Positions 15,240 to 22,914 of a stretch of 64,000 nucleotides of DNA are shown here, piece by piece. Positions within the stretch are counted from its first letter, which is position 1. Every line of letters starts with the position of its first letter. Below the pieces are notes generated by a model, which was not told the DNA's origin, searched no databases, and worked only from the letters and a program-made list of their open reading frames with translations. A program made the translations under genes and the position numbers. Source of the DNA: Flavobacterium sp. NRK1 (GTDB lineage: Bacteria > Bacteroidota > Bacteroidia > Flavobacteriales > Flavobacteriaceae); contig NZ_JAMXLA010000001.1 of the NCBI RefSeq assembly GCF_024054175.1, forward strand, positions 2,484,571 to 2,548,570. The letters are read 5' to 3'.

Positions 15240-16586
15240 CTATTTTCCCTTTTTCTTTTTTGCAGCTCTTTTAGCTTCAACAGCACGATTTCGGGGTGCA
15301 GTTTTTCTTGGTTTGGTTTTTCCGGGCCCGCCAAGGTTAACCTTTTTATTTTTTTCTTTTTTGTCATGAAAAGCCGCTCCGCCTTCCTGTTTTGGCTTTT
15401 TAAGCAGAACCTTCATTTTCTTTTTATCTTTCTCAAAATCAAGCCTGCGTTCTGCAATTTCTACATTTTCAGGAATATCAAGGAATTTAATTTCCTTTTC
15501 CATTAGTACCTCTGCTTCTATTTCAATATCTTCTTCAGATGGTGCAATAAAACTTATGGCAATACCTTCCTTGTCAGCACGTCCGGTACGTCCAATACGG
15601 TGAATATACTGTTCAGGTACTTCCGGAAATTCCATATTAATAACATGGGTAATATCTGAAATGTCAAGGCCACGCGCCATAACATCTGTAGTAACAATAC
15701 CTCTTATTTCTCCCTGTTGGAAAGAAGCCATAGTATTAAGCCTGTAGTTTTGCGATTTGTTCGAGTGAATAACACCAAACTGATCTGCATATTCTTCTTC
15801 AAGGGCTTCCATAACCAGGTCGGCAGTTTTTTTATTATTTACAAAAACAAGTATGCGGCTTAGCTCTTCGTTTGTAAGCAGCTCTTTAAGCAGGTTTATT
15901 TTGGTAAGGAAATTAGGTACTTTATAACCTAATTGTGTAATTTTTTCAAGAGGGGTACCGCTTGCTGCAAGAGATACTTCTTCTGGGAAATCGAAAAAGT
16001 CGTTAAGCATTTCATCTACGTCATCGGTCATGGTGGCAGAGAATAGTATATTTTGCCTTTTAGACTTCATCATTGATAAAATAGATGTGATCTGAAATCT
16101 GAAACCAAGATTAAGAATTTCGTCAAACTCATCAATAACAAGTTTTTTTACCTCGTCAAAGCGCACAACATTATCAAGTGCCAGATCCATCATCCTGCCG
16201 GGTGTACCAACAAGAATATCTACGCCCTCATAAACTCTTGTTTTTTGCGTATTTATATTTACACCGCCATAAACGCCTAATACACGCACAGACATGTAAG
16301 CCGTAAGTTTTTCCACTTCTTCAGCTACCTGAACAACCAGTTCGCGGGTAGGTACAATAATTACTACGCGTGGTACGTGCACATTAGCAAATTTCCATTG
16401 TTTTAAAATTGGCAGCAGATAAGCAAAGGTTTTACCGGTACCTGTTTGCGCAATTCCCATCATATCGCGGCCTGAAAGTATAACCGGCATAGCCCTTTCC
16501 TGTATAGGGGTAGGGGTAGTAAAGCCAAGTTCATCTAAGGCTTTTTGCAATGCTTTTGGTAAATCTAAATCGTGGAATGTCGCCAT
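15240..16586 (-). CDS. DEAD-box family RNA helicase with a DEFD motif II
   Basis: An ATP-dependent RNA helicase acting in RNA folding, ribosome assembly or decay. Motifs in order: Q motif GFTTPTPIQ (21-29), Walker A AQTGTGKT (46-53), PTREL (79-83), TPGR (128-131), motif II DEFD (152-155), SAT (183-185) and the helicase C motif HRIGRTGR near 320. Motif II is normally DEAD; here Ala is replaced by Phe, while the catalytic Asp-Glu is kept. After residue 370 comes a Lys/Arg-rich tail ending KKKKGK, likely an RNA-binding extension. A -7 motif lies 20 bases upstream; the downstream hairpin is shared with the transporter. Confidence 0.92.
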   Translation of the reverse strand: MATFHDLDLPKALQKALDELGFTTPTPIQERAMPVILSGRDMMGIAQTGTGKTFAYLLPILKQWKFANVHVPRVVIIVPTRELVVQVAEEVEKLTAYMSVRVLGVYGGVNINTQKTRVYEGVDILVGTPGRMMDLALDNVVRFDEVKKLVIDEFDEILNLGFRFQITSILSMMKSKRQNILFSATMTDDVDEMLNDFFDFPEEVSLAASGTPLEKITQLGYKVPNFLTKINLLKELLTNEELSRILVFVNNKKTADLVMEALEEEYADQFGVIHSNKSQNYRLNTMASFQQGEIRGIVTTDVMARGLDISDITHVINMEFPEVPEQYIHRIGRTGRADKEGIAISFIAPSEEDIEIEAEVLMEKEIKFLDIPENVEIAERRLDFEKDKKKMKVLLKKPKQEGGAAFHDKKEKNKKVNLGGPGKTKPRKTAPRNRAVEAKRAAKKKKGK

Positions 16587-16605
16587 GTAAATGCTATATT
16601 TTGCG

Positions 16606-16613
16606 CAAAGATA
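16606..16613 (-). promoter_or_regulatory. -7 promoter element of the DEAD-box helicase
   Basis: The minus strand reads TATCTTTG (TAnnTTTG), 19 bases upstream of the ATG at 16586. Confidence 0.4.
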
Positions 16614-16728
16614 GGCATTTTAAAACGAAGCATACAGATATTAGGTTCAAGGGAGTTTGCACAAATTAACAAAACCTTTTCAATTTTTAATTTTACTGAT
16701 AGTAAATTAGCACTACAAACTAAAAGCT

Positions 16729-16983
16729 ATGTCAGAATTTGTAGTAATAGGGAATAATATTTCAATAGCGGCAATAAGGAATTACCTTTTCGCAAAAAAA
16801 ATAGATAAAGGAGATTCTTTGGTGCTTAATCCAATGGATTATGAACATCTGCTTGATGAAATAAGACATTCAGGCGAGCCGGTAGATATACCTCTTAATG
16901 TACTTGGGGTTTTGCTGGTAAAAGATAGTACAGGCAATGTGCCACAAGGTAAAGTTCAAATAGTTGAAGACGATAAATTATAG
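16729..16983 (+). CDS. Small conserved hypothetical protein
   Basis: An 84-residue soluble protein with no signal peptide or transmembrane helix. It contains a hydrophobic strand at each end (SEFVVIGNN and VLGVLLVKD) around a charged helical middle (MDYEHLLDEIRHSGEPVDIP). I do not recognise the family. The ATG at 16729 is clear and a hairpin terminator follows about 35 bases downstream, so it is a single-gene unit divergent from the helicase. Confidence 0.65.
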   Translation: MSEFVVIGNNISIAAIRNYLFAKKIDKGDSLVLNPMDYEHLLDEIRHSGEPVDIPLNVLGVLLVKDSTGNVPQGKVQIVEDDKL

Positions 16984-17017
16984 TTAGAAATCTTACTTAC
17001 TTTTTATAAATGTTGAT

Positions 17018-17052
17018 AAAAAAGCTTCGTAGTAGTGCCCGGAGCTTTTTTT
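17018..17052 (+). terminator. Terminator after the 84-residue protein gene
   Basis: AAAAAAGCTTC pairs with GGAGCTTTTTT (one T-G pair) across a 12-base loop, ending in a T run. Confidence 0.65.
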
Positions 17053-17087
17053 GTGCCCTTATTTGTAAATGATTAAATTAAAAAGTT

Positions 17088-17360
17088 ATGCAGCATAATT
17101 TCGATGTAATAAAAGATGCTTTTAAAAAAGCAGGTATAGATGTAAAAAAAGCCGGCTTTAGCATTACTGAATATTCACTTAATACTAAGCTTAGTTTTAA
17201 ATTCAATAATCTGGATGAGTTTTTATTTTTTCTGAATTTAACCCACCAGGAAGATACAAAAAGGATAGAAGAGATTAACACTATGCTAATTGAAGCAGGT
17301 ATAAAACCTGAGTCTTTTTTCTATGTGAATTTTTTTAAACAGAAAATTGCTGAACTATAA
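17088..17360 (+). CDS. Hypothetical protein, 90 residues
   Basis: A small soluble, Lys/Phe-rich protein beginning MQHNFDVIKDAFKKAGIDVKK; no signal peptide, transmembrane segment or recognised domain. It lies 14 bases upstream of another unknown gene and is probably co-transcribed with it. The codon composition looks normal for the window. Function unknown. Confidence 0.6.
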   Translation: MQHNFDVIKDAFKKAGIDVKKAGFSITEYSLNTKLSFKFNNLDEFLFFLNLTHQEDTKRIEEINTMLIEAGIKPESFFYVNFFKQKIAEL

Positions 17361-17374
17361 TACATATAAAAATT

Positions 17375-17869
17375 ATGGACATAGGATATTTAAAGGTCAA
17401 AATTGATATTAAAACCGAATATGATGAATATAAGAAGAAGTATAACTACACCAAAAAGGAAATTAAAAAGGAAGAAGTAAAAAAAGTTTTTGAAGGATTT
17501 AAAGAATTTTTCAAAAATGACGGAGGTTTTAAATTTAAAGAAAATGAGCATAGCGTAGCTGCTGAATATAAAGACCATGCAATTAAACTTGATATGGACA
17601 TTTATAAAAATATTGAAAGCGATGATTATAATTTACATGGTACTATTGAAACATATGACCGTGAAATTTTTGATATTTCAGTTATAGGAATATGTAATAG
17701 TGATCATACTTTACAACCGGCTTTTGCAAGCGAAGAAGAACGTATGGTACACGATACGCGCTATTATAAAGATTTTTTAGAAGATAAAATATCGTACACT
17801 TTTCAATATAAAATAGAAGGGAGAGAGGAATTATATACTACCATGCAACAACTCATGCTGGCACTTTAA
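17375..17869 (+). CDS. Hypothetical protein, 164 residues
   Basis: A soluble, highly charged protein. The N-terminal third is Lys/Glu-rich (KKKYNYTKKEIKKEEVKKVF) and probably helical; the rest alternates short strands and contains a Cys-Asn-Ser-Asp-His stretch near residue 109. I recognise no domain. It follows the 90-residue gene by 14 bases. Function unknown. Confidence 0.6.
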   Translation: MDIGYLKVKIDIKTEYDEYKKKYNYTKKEIKKEEVKKVFEGFKEFFKNDGGFKFKENEHSVAAEYKDHAIKLDMDIYKNIESDDYNLHGTIETYDREIFDISVIGICNSDHTLQPAFASEEERMVHDTRYYKDFLEDKISYTFQYKIEGREELYTTMQQLMLAL

Positions 17870-17915
17870 GAAATATTTTTCTGTCAAAAAATAACTTAAT
17901 TTGTCTTATAATGAC

Positions 17916-17923
17916 TAATTTTG
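17916..17923 (+). promoter_or_regulatory. Candidate -7 promoter element
   Basis: TAATTTTG fits TAnnTTTG and lies 15 bases before a 20-codon open frame (17939-18001) and 139 bases before the 80-residue membrane protein gene, whose promoter it probably is. Confidence 0.35.
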
Positions 17924-18062
17924 CAGTAATTGAACAATATGAAGGAGTATTTGCAAGTTATTAGATTTGCAATAATGAAGGCGGCACTAACCAATTATTA
18001 ATTTATTTTTCCGTCCCCTTTTGCTATAAACTCTTTACAATTTATTAAAAGTAAAAAAGGAC

Positions 18063-18305
18063 ATGAAATTATTTTCTCTTATATTATCTATACTGGTATT
18101 TTTTACCTCATTATATTTTTTTATACTCAAGATAACAGATATTGATAGTCTTAATGATGTTATTTATGTATCGTTATTATTAGTACTTATGGCTATTTGT
18201 ATAGTTGGAGTAATAATCAATTGGGAATTTTTTGAGCGACGAAAAAAAAGCAGGATTATTCTTTTTGTAACTAATAATTATTCAAAAAAGAAAAGTAAAG
18301 CATAA
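18063..18305 (+). CDS. Small two-helix membrane protein
   Basis: The 80 residues contain two hydrophobic helices (about 4-24 and 33-55) and a basic C-terminal tail ending KKKSKA, so a hairpin topology with a cytoplasmic tail is likely. No family is recognised. The last five codons lie in the left arm of a 54-base palindrome that also encodes the end of the convergent peptidase gene. Confidence 0.6.
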   Translation: MKLFSLILSILVFFTSLYFFILKITDIDSLNDVIYVSLLLVLMAICIVGVIINWEFFERRKKSRIILFVTNNYSKKKSKA

Positions 18306-18344
18306 AAAATCCCGCTTAAGCGGGATTTTTTATGCTTTACTTTT
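18291..18344. terminator. 54-base perfect palindrome, terminator overlapping both flanking genes
   Basis: Arms of 27 bases (18291-18317 and 18318-18344) are exact inverted copies; the core ATCCCGC/GCGGGAT with A/T tracts is a bidirectional terminator. The outer parts of the arms are the last codons of the plus-strand gene ending at 18305 and of the minus-strand peptidase ending at 18337. Confidence 0.85.
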
Positions 18345-19359
18345 TATCAACTACAGGGCGGTTTTCTCTGTTTGCCAGTTCCCACGCAGTAACAAAAGCG
18401 AGCTGTGCTCTTTTTGCCAGTAAATCGTATTCAATTTTTTCGGGCTTATCACCCGGCTGATGATAGTCTTCATGTACCCCATTAAAGTAAAATATAATAG
18501 GAATGCCTTTTTTTGCAAAGTTGTAATGATCTGACCTTTCGTAAAAATGATTTGGATCATTCTTATCATTAAAGGTATAATCCAAAGTTAGTTTAGTATA
18601 TTTTTTATTAGCATCTTCATTGATGTTGTGAAGATCAGTACTTAATCTGTCAGATCCAATTACGTAAACATAGTTACCATTATCTTTATGAGCTTCATCA
18701 CGGCGCCCTATCATATCGATATTTAAATCGGCAATAGTGTTTTTTATTGGGAATAAAGGATTATCAGAATAATAGCGTGACCCGTGTAATCCGTGCTCTT
18801 CACCTGTTACATGCAGAAATAATATAGAACGTTTAGGTCCGTATCCGTCTTTTTTTGCCTGCATAAAAGCCTGGGCAATTTCAAGAAGTGCCACAGTACC
18901 AGATCCGTCATCATCTGCACCATTGTAAACCTCGCCATTTTTCATCCCCACATGGTCATAATGTGCAGAAATCACCAAAACCTCATCCGGTTTTTCCGTT
19001 CCTTCTATATAAGCCCAAATATTTTCAGAATCATTTAATTTAGGACTAAACGGCCTGGTCATGAACTCGGAAGGCACAGTCTGGTAAAAACCATCAGCCC
19101 CTTTAGGATATGACATACCATTGTCTTTATATTGCTCAATCAGGTAACGTCCTGCTTTTTTCTGGCCTTCTTCTCCTGTGTTTCTGCCCTGCATCTCATC
19201 GGATGCCACAATGTATAAGTGTTTTTTTAAGTCGGCAGGTGTTATGCTTTTCATGTATTTGGCAACATCGGCCTTAACATAATCTTTGTGTTCTGAAACC
19301 TGCGAAGAGCCACATGCTAAAAAAAGGCATGAAGTTGCAAGCAATACTATGTTTCTCAT
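18337..19359 (-). CDS. M28 family zinc metallopeptidase, lipoprotein
   Basis: An exported aminopeptidase of family M28. The N-terminus is a lipoprotein signal with lipobox LFLAC (Cys16). The two-zinc site is complete: His133 in SAHYDHVG, Asp149 in NGADDDGSG, Glu187-Glu188 in TGEEHG, Asp215 in NIDMIG and a later His in RSDHYNFAKKGIP. Length of 340 fits secreted M28 enzymes without extra domains. It probably trims peptides at the cell surface or in the periplasm. It is monocistronic, convergent with a small membrane protein gene through a shared palindrome. Confidence 0.92.
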   Translation of the reverse strand: MRNIVLLATSCLFLACGSSQVSEHKDYVKADVAKYMKSITPADLKKHLYIVASDEMQGRNTGEEGQKKAGRYLIEQYKDNGMSYPKGADGFYQTVPSEFMTRPFSPKLNDSENIWAYIEGTEKPDEVLVISAHYDHVGMKNGEVYNGADDDGSGTVALLEIAQAFMQAKKDGYGPKRSILFLHVTGEEHGLHGSRYYSDNPLFPIKNTIADLNIDMIGRRDEAHKDNGNYVYVIGSDRLSTDLHNINEDANKKYTKLTLDYTFNDKNDPNHFYERSDHYNFAKKGIPIIFYFNGVHEDYHQPGDKPEKIEYDLLAKRAQLAFVTAWELANRENRPVVDKK

Positions 19360-19447
19360 TCAGTTAAAATATTATAATATAAAGTATAAATATAATAATA
19401 TTAATGAGATATTTAATAAGGGAGAAATGATATGCATTTAAATAAAC

Positions 19448-19468
19448 AGCCCCCGCATTGCGGGGGCT
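19448..19468 (-). terminator. GC-rich hairpin after the 160-residue secreted protein gene
   Basis: AGCCCCCGC and GCGGGGGCT flank ATT, four bases past the stop of the minus-strand gene; the minus-strand flank is T-rich (GTTTATT). Confidence 0.65.
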
Positions 19469-19472
19469 TATA

Positions 19473-19955
19473 TTAAGCATGGAATCTATCTCCAAAATAG
19501 TCCATAAGCTGTATGTAGAGCTTATTTATCATTTCTTCGCACACTTCCATAATTTCATCCACATAATCATAAAGTTCTTTATTCTGTAATAAAACAATTT
19601 CATAAGCTTCACTATTGCTTTTTCTCATATCTTCGGCTTCTTTATATGATTTAAACTTAGTTTTGTCTAAATTTTCAGCAATCCATTGTTTAGAAAAACC
19701 GCTTTTAAAGCCTGAGTCTTTAAAGGCTTTAAAATATTCCGGGCTATAAAATTTAGCCATAAAAGCATTAAGTTTTTTTACATAATCAATAGATTCCTGC
19801 GAAGTAAGCATTTTCACGTAAAGATCATTAAGCTTTTCAAAACGAGCTTTATATTCTTTGCTTTCAGGGTCGCAATTATCACTATTAATGGAGGTTTGAG
19901 AATGTACAGGCAGGAATGATATAAAAAACAAAAAAAAGAAAAAATTAAACTTCAT
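19473..19955 (-). CDS. Secreted protein of unknown function, paralogue of the adjacent broken gene
   Basis: A Phe-rich signal peptide (MKFNFFFFLFFISFLPVHSQ) precedes about 140 helical, charged residues with no recognised domain. The segment KFKSYKEAEDM with the following EIVLLQNKELYDYVDEIMEV aligns with the upstream neighbour on the same strand, so the two are a tandem pair. It has its own terminator and may be monocistronic. Function unknown. Confidence 0.65.
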   Translation of the reverse strand: MKFNFFFFLFFISFLPVHSQTSINSDNCDPESKEYKARFEKLNDLYVKMLTSQESIDYVKKLNAFMAKFYSPEYFKAFKDSGFKSGFSKQWIAENLDKTKFKSYKEAEDMRKSNSEAYEIVLLQNKELYDYVDEIMEVCEEMINKLYIQLMDYFGDRFHA

Positions 19956-20039
19956 AGATGATAATATAAATAGTTGGTGTAGTTAAGATGTTATAAATAT
20001 AATAATATTGGGATTGAATAATCTATATGCTTTAAAAGT

Positions 20040-20074
20040 AGAAAGCCTTTGCATTTGCAAAGGCTTTCTGTTTT
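20040..20074 (-). terminator. Hairpin terminator at the end of the broken paralogue
   Basis: A perfect 14-base stem (arms 20040-20053 and 20056-20069) closes a two-base loop. It lies directly at the restored stop of the minus-strand pseudogene, whose stop codon overlaps its edge. Confidence 0.75.
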
Positions 20075-20546
20075 AATTAGTCAAGTTAGGGCAACTGAGT
20101 TGCCTAAACTTTTCCGGATGCTCCATACGCACATCCTGCTCTGAATTAATATGAATATCAACAGATGTTTTCATCATTGACTCGAAAAGATAATCATAAT
20201 ATTCTGCATTCTCTTTTCTTTCAACTTCCTTCGCTGCTTCTATCGCATCCCACTCTTTTTGCGCTTCCTCAAAACTTTAAAATTCTGTTACATATAAATT
20301 CAATTTTACCCAAACAAGCATAGGCATATCTGTCATTTTTCTCATATGTTTTTTTTTTACAAATGGATATAGAAGACTATCCGCTATTTTATAGCTTTCG
20401 GAATCTAATTGTTTTATATATAATTCTTTTAGTTTATTGTATCGAATAGTGTACTCATTAGTAATGCTGTCCTTTTTTAAAGGACTTGTTTGTCCAGCAA
20501 CAGACTTGCAGATTATCACTAAGATAATTAAGAGTGATTTTTTCAT
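20073..20546 (-). pseudogene. Secreted protein paralogue interrupted by an in-frame TAA
   Basis: The frame starts at an ATG at 20546 with signal peptide MKKSLLIILVIICKSVAGQ and hits TAA at 20279-20277 after 89 codons. The same frame then stays open for 67 more codons (SFEEAQKEWDAIEAAKEV and on) to a TAA at 20075-20073, just at a terminator. The full frame would be 157 residues, close to the 160 of the downstream paralogue. In that paralogue the matching segment is KFKSYKEAEDM, while here it is EF-stop-SFEEAQKEW, so the stop replaces a Lys codon (AAA to TAA). Either a nonsense mutation inactivated the gene or an 89-residue form is made. Confidence 0.7.
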
Positions 20547-20591
20547 TAAAAATAGTTGTGGGTACTAAAGTAGGGAAAACATTTAAGAGAA

Positions 20592-21362
20592 TCATTTTCT
20601 TACAAATAATTCGTCTAAAAACAACATAAAGTGTTCCCATGAACGTTTGTCTGCTTTTTCATTGTAGGCTGCGCCTTTACTGTTATCATTTCCCGCTTCT
20701 TTCTCTGTAAATGCATGTACAGCATTACTGTAATATATCATTTGCCAGTCGGCATTACCTTCATTCATTTCTTTCTGAAACGCTTCTATATCTTTTTGTG
20801 GTACATGAGGGTCGTCTGCACCATGTAGTACAAGTACCTTGGGCTTTATAGCATCATTTTTTCGTGAAGCATCTTTACCTAAATCTCCGTGAAAGGTTAC
20901 TATTCCTTTTACATTCATACCTGCACGTGCAGCTTCAAGAGCACCTGTACCACCAAAACAATATCCAATGACAACTATATTATCAGCGTCGGCTCCGCTT
21001 TGTATTAATTGTTCTAAAGCCAGGGCAATGCGCCTTTGATAGGCTTTGTAATCATTTTTATAAAAGCCTGCAATTTTTCCTGCTTCCTGTGGTGTGTTAG
21101 GATAGTTGCCTTCGCCATATATATCAGCTATGAAAGCATGATAACCCAATTTAGAAAGTTTTTCAGCCACTTCTTTACAATGGTTATTTATACCAAGCCA
21201 TGTCGGTAATATAAGAATACCTGGTTTTTGTTTAAGTGCTTTTATCGGTTTGGCTGCAAAGCCATTAAGCTTTTGGTTTCCGTCGTTATAAGTAACAGGT
21301 TTTAATTGCGCATTTGCATTTAGTACCATAAGGGTAAGCAGTATTGTTATTTTGGTTCTCAT
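20592..21362 (-). CDS. Dienelactone hydrolase family protein, exported
   Basis: An alpha/beta hydrolase of the dienelactone hydrolase family with a signal peptide (MRTKITILLTLMVLNANAQ). The catalytic triad is visible: Cys135 in GYCFGG, Asp183 or Asp184 in HGADDPHV, and His216 in NAVHAF. A Cys nucleophile is the hallmark that separates the family from serine esterases. Export indicates an extracytoplasmic substrate, so classical chloroaromatic degradation is unlikely; the true ester or lactone substrate is unknown. It lies 45 bases upstream of the broken secreted gene on the same strand. Confidence 0.88.
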   Translation of the reverse strand: MRTKITILLTLMVLNANAQLKPVTYNDGNQKLNGFAAKPIKALKQKPGILILPTWLGINNHCKEVAEKLSKLGYHAFIADIYGEGNYPNTPQEAGKIAGFYKNDYKAYQRRIALALEQLIQSGADADNIVVIGYCFGGTGALEAARAGMNVKGIVTFHGDLGKDASRKNDAIKPKVLVLHGADDPHVPQKDIEAFQKEMNEGNADWQMIYYSNAVHAFTEKEAGNDNSKGAAYNEKADKRSWEHFMLFLDELFVRK

Positions 21363-21384
21363 TATTTTATTTTTAAGTAAATAT

Positions 21385-21425
21385 AAAAAAAGAAAGCTTT
21401 TATACTATAATAGTATAAAAGCCTT
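21385..21425 (-). terminator. Terminator after the PfpI-family gene
   Basis: GCTTTTATACTA and TAGTATAAAAGC form a perfect 12-base stem around TAA; on the minus strand it is followed by TTTCTTTTTTT. It ends transcription from the PfpI gene before the hydrolase. Confidence 0.8.
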
Positions 21426-21452
21426 CCGGTGAATCAAAGTATCAACCTTGAA

Positions 21453-22001
21453 TTAACTTCTTTGAAGTTCATGTTTTCCTTCTTTTATTTCTTCTACCAT
21501 CTTTTTGTTAAAGGCAGGCAGATCATCAGGGGTACGGCTTGTAACAAGTCCGTTATCTACAACAACTTCTTTATCTACCCACTTCGCACCTGCATTCTGC
21601 AGATCCTTTTTAACTGAATGGAAAGATGTAAGTTCCCTGCCATCTACTACCTCGGCATTAATTAATAGTTGAGGCCCGTGGCAAATAGCAGCTACAGGTT
21701 TCTTTTCATCAAAAAAAGCTTTTACAAATTTGATAGCGCTTTCTTCTCTTCTTAACAAGTCAGGATTTATAACTCCTCCAGGTAAAACAAGCGCATTATA
21801 ATCGGAACATGAAACTTCGTCAAGTGTATAATTTACATCATATTCGTTACTCCAGTTACCATTTGCCCAAGCTTTAATTTTACCGCTTTTAAGGCTTACA
21901 ATATCGGCTGTCCATCCTTGCTCTTCTAAATATTCTTTTGGCGATTTAAGTTCGCTTTCTTCAAAACCGTTGGTTGCCAGTATGGCTACTCTTTTGTTCA
22001 T
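21453..22001 (-). CDS. DJ-1/PfpI family protein (class I glutamine amidotransferase-like)
   Basis: A 182-residue cytosolic protein of the PfpI/YhbO/Hsp31 type. The family includes proteases and stress-related deglycases; the catalytic set here is Cys107-His108 in AAICHGPQ with Glu15 in GFEESE, all present. It is monocistronic, with a strong terminator behind it. A role in oxidative or carbonyl stress is inferred from the family. Confidence 0.9.
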   Translation of the reverse strand: MNKRVAILATNGFEESELKSPKEYLEEQGWTADIVSLKSGKIKAWANGNWSNEYDVNYTLDEVSCSDYNALVLPGGVINPDLLRREESAIKFVKAFFDEKKPVAAICHGPQLLINAEVVDGRELTSFHSVKKDLQNAGAKWVDKEVVVDNGLVTSRTPDDLPAFNKKMVEEIKEGKHELQRS

Positions 22002-22151
22002 AGTTGTAATTTTTTTGTTGTTAGTAATTAAGTGTTATAAAAGTACTACAGCTATTTTGGCTTTACTTCTAATGCAGTATTAAAGTTGTGCTAATGTTTG
22101 TTAATGAGAGAGATAGTCTTACTAATTTTAGCATGACAATTCTGATACTAT

Positions 22152-22844
22152 ATGGAAAATATATTTGAGTGGAAACGATTGCTGTTTAATGATCTGCCTG
22201 TAAAATTTCTTTTTGAGGTAATATTCAGAACAGTGATTATGTTTATTATAGTGCTGTTGACACTTAGATTTGCCGGAAAAAGAGGGGTAAAGCAGTTATC
22301 TGTTTTTGAAGTGGTAATTATTATTTCTCTGGGTTCTGCCGCCGGCGACCCCATGTTTTATGAAGATGTAGGATTGATACCTGCAGCAACAGTTTTTGTA
22401 ATAATTTTATTTATGTACAGAACTATTACATGGCTTTTGGCAAAAAGCAAAAGATTTGAAAATTTTATGGAAGGTAAAATACAGTGTATAATAGAAGATG
22501 GTCAGTTTTCAATTCAGAATTTTGAAAAAGAAGATCTTGCGCTTGATGAATTTTTTGCCGAGATGAGGCTTAAATCAGTTGAACATCTTGGACAGCTGAG
22601 AAATGCTTATATGGAAACCAATGGAGATATAAGTGTGTTTTTCTACGAAGATAAAGATGTGAGATATGGTTTGCCAATCAGGCCGCAGTTATTTAATTTA
22701 AAAAGTACTGTTATACCTAAAGCAGGTATTTATGCCTGTACTTTTTGTGCGAATACACAGCGGTTGGAACCTACTACAGGAAAATGTACAGTATGCGGAA
22801 GAAACGAATGGGTTGAGGCAATAAATATAAGGAGAATAGTCTAA
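22152..22844 (+). CDS. DUF421 membrane protein with a C-terminal zinc-ribbon-like tail
   Basis: A YetF-like (DUF421) protein: two or three N-terminal transmembrane helices (to about residue 100), then the conserved soluble domain with the GKIQCIIEDGQF start and EDLALDEFFAEMRLKSVEHLGQLRNAYMET. The last 35 residues hold two Cys pairs, CTFC and CTVC, 12 residues apart, a rubredoxin/zinc-ribbon arrangement. Function is unknown in the family; the tail suggests metal binding. Single gene with its own terminator. Confidence 0.88.
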   Translation: MENIFEWKRLLFNDLPVKFLFEVIFRTVIMFIIVLLTLRFAGKRGVKQLSVFEVVIIISLGSAAGDPMFYEDVGLIPAATVFVIILFMYRTITWLLAKSKRFENFMEGKIQCIIEDGQFSIQNFEKEDLALDEFFAEMRLKSVEHLGQLRNAYMETNGDISVFFYEDKDVRYGLPIRPQLFNLKSTVIPKAGIYACTFCANTQRLEPTTGKCTVCGRNEWVEAINIRRIV

Positions 22845-22857
22845 ATTGTTAATTAAA

Positions 22858-22888
22858 AAAGAGCATCGCTTTTACAACGATGCTCTTC
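22858..22888. terminator. Bidirectional terminator
   Basis: GAGCATCG (22861-22868) and CGATGCTC (22878-22885) with A/T flanks, between the convergent DUF421 and EF-hand-like genes. Confidence 0.75.
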
Positions 22889-22914
22889 ACTCAAATATAT
22901 TAAATAGAATTAAC

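Noticed and set aside
17939..18001. 20-codon frame (MKEYLQVIRFAIMKAALTNY)
   Set aside because: It follows a good -7 motif, but with no homology search I cannot tell a leader peptide from chance; I kept only the promoter as a feature.
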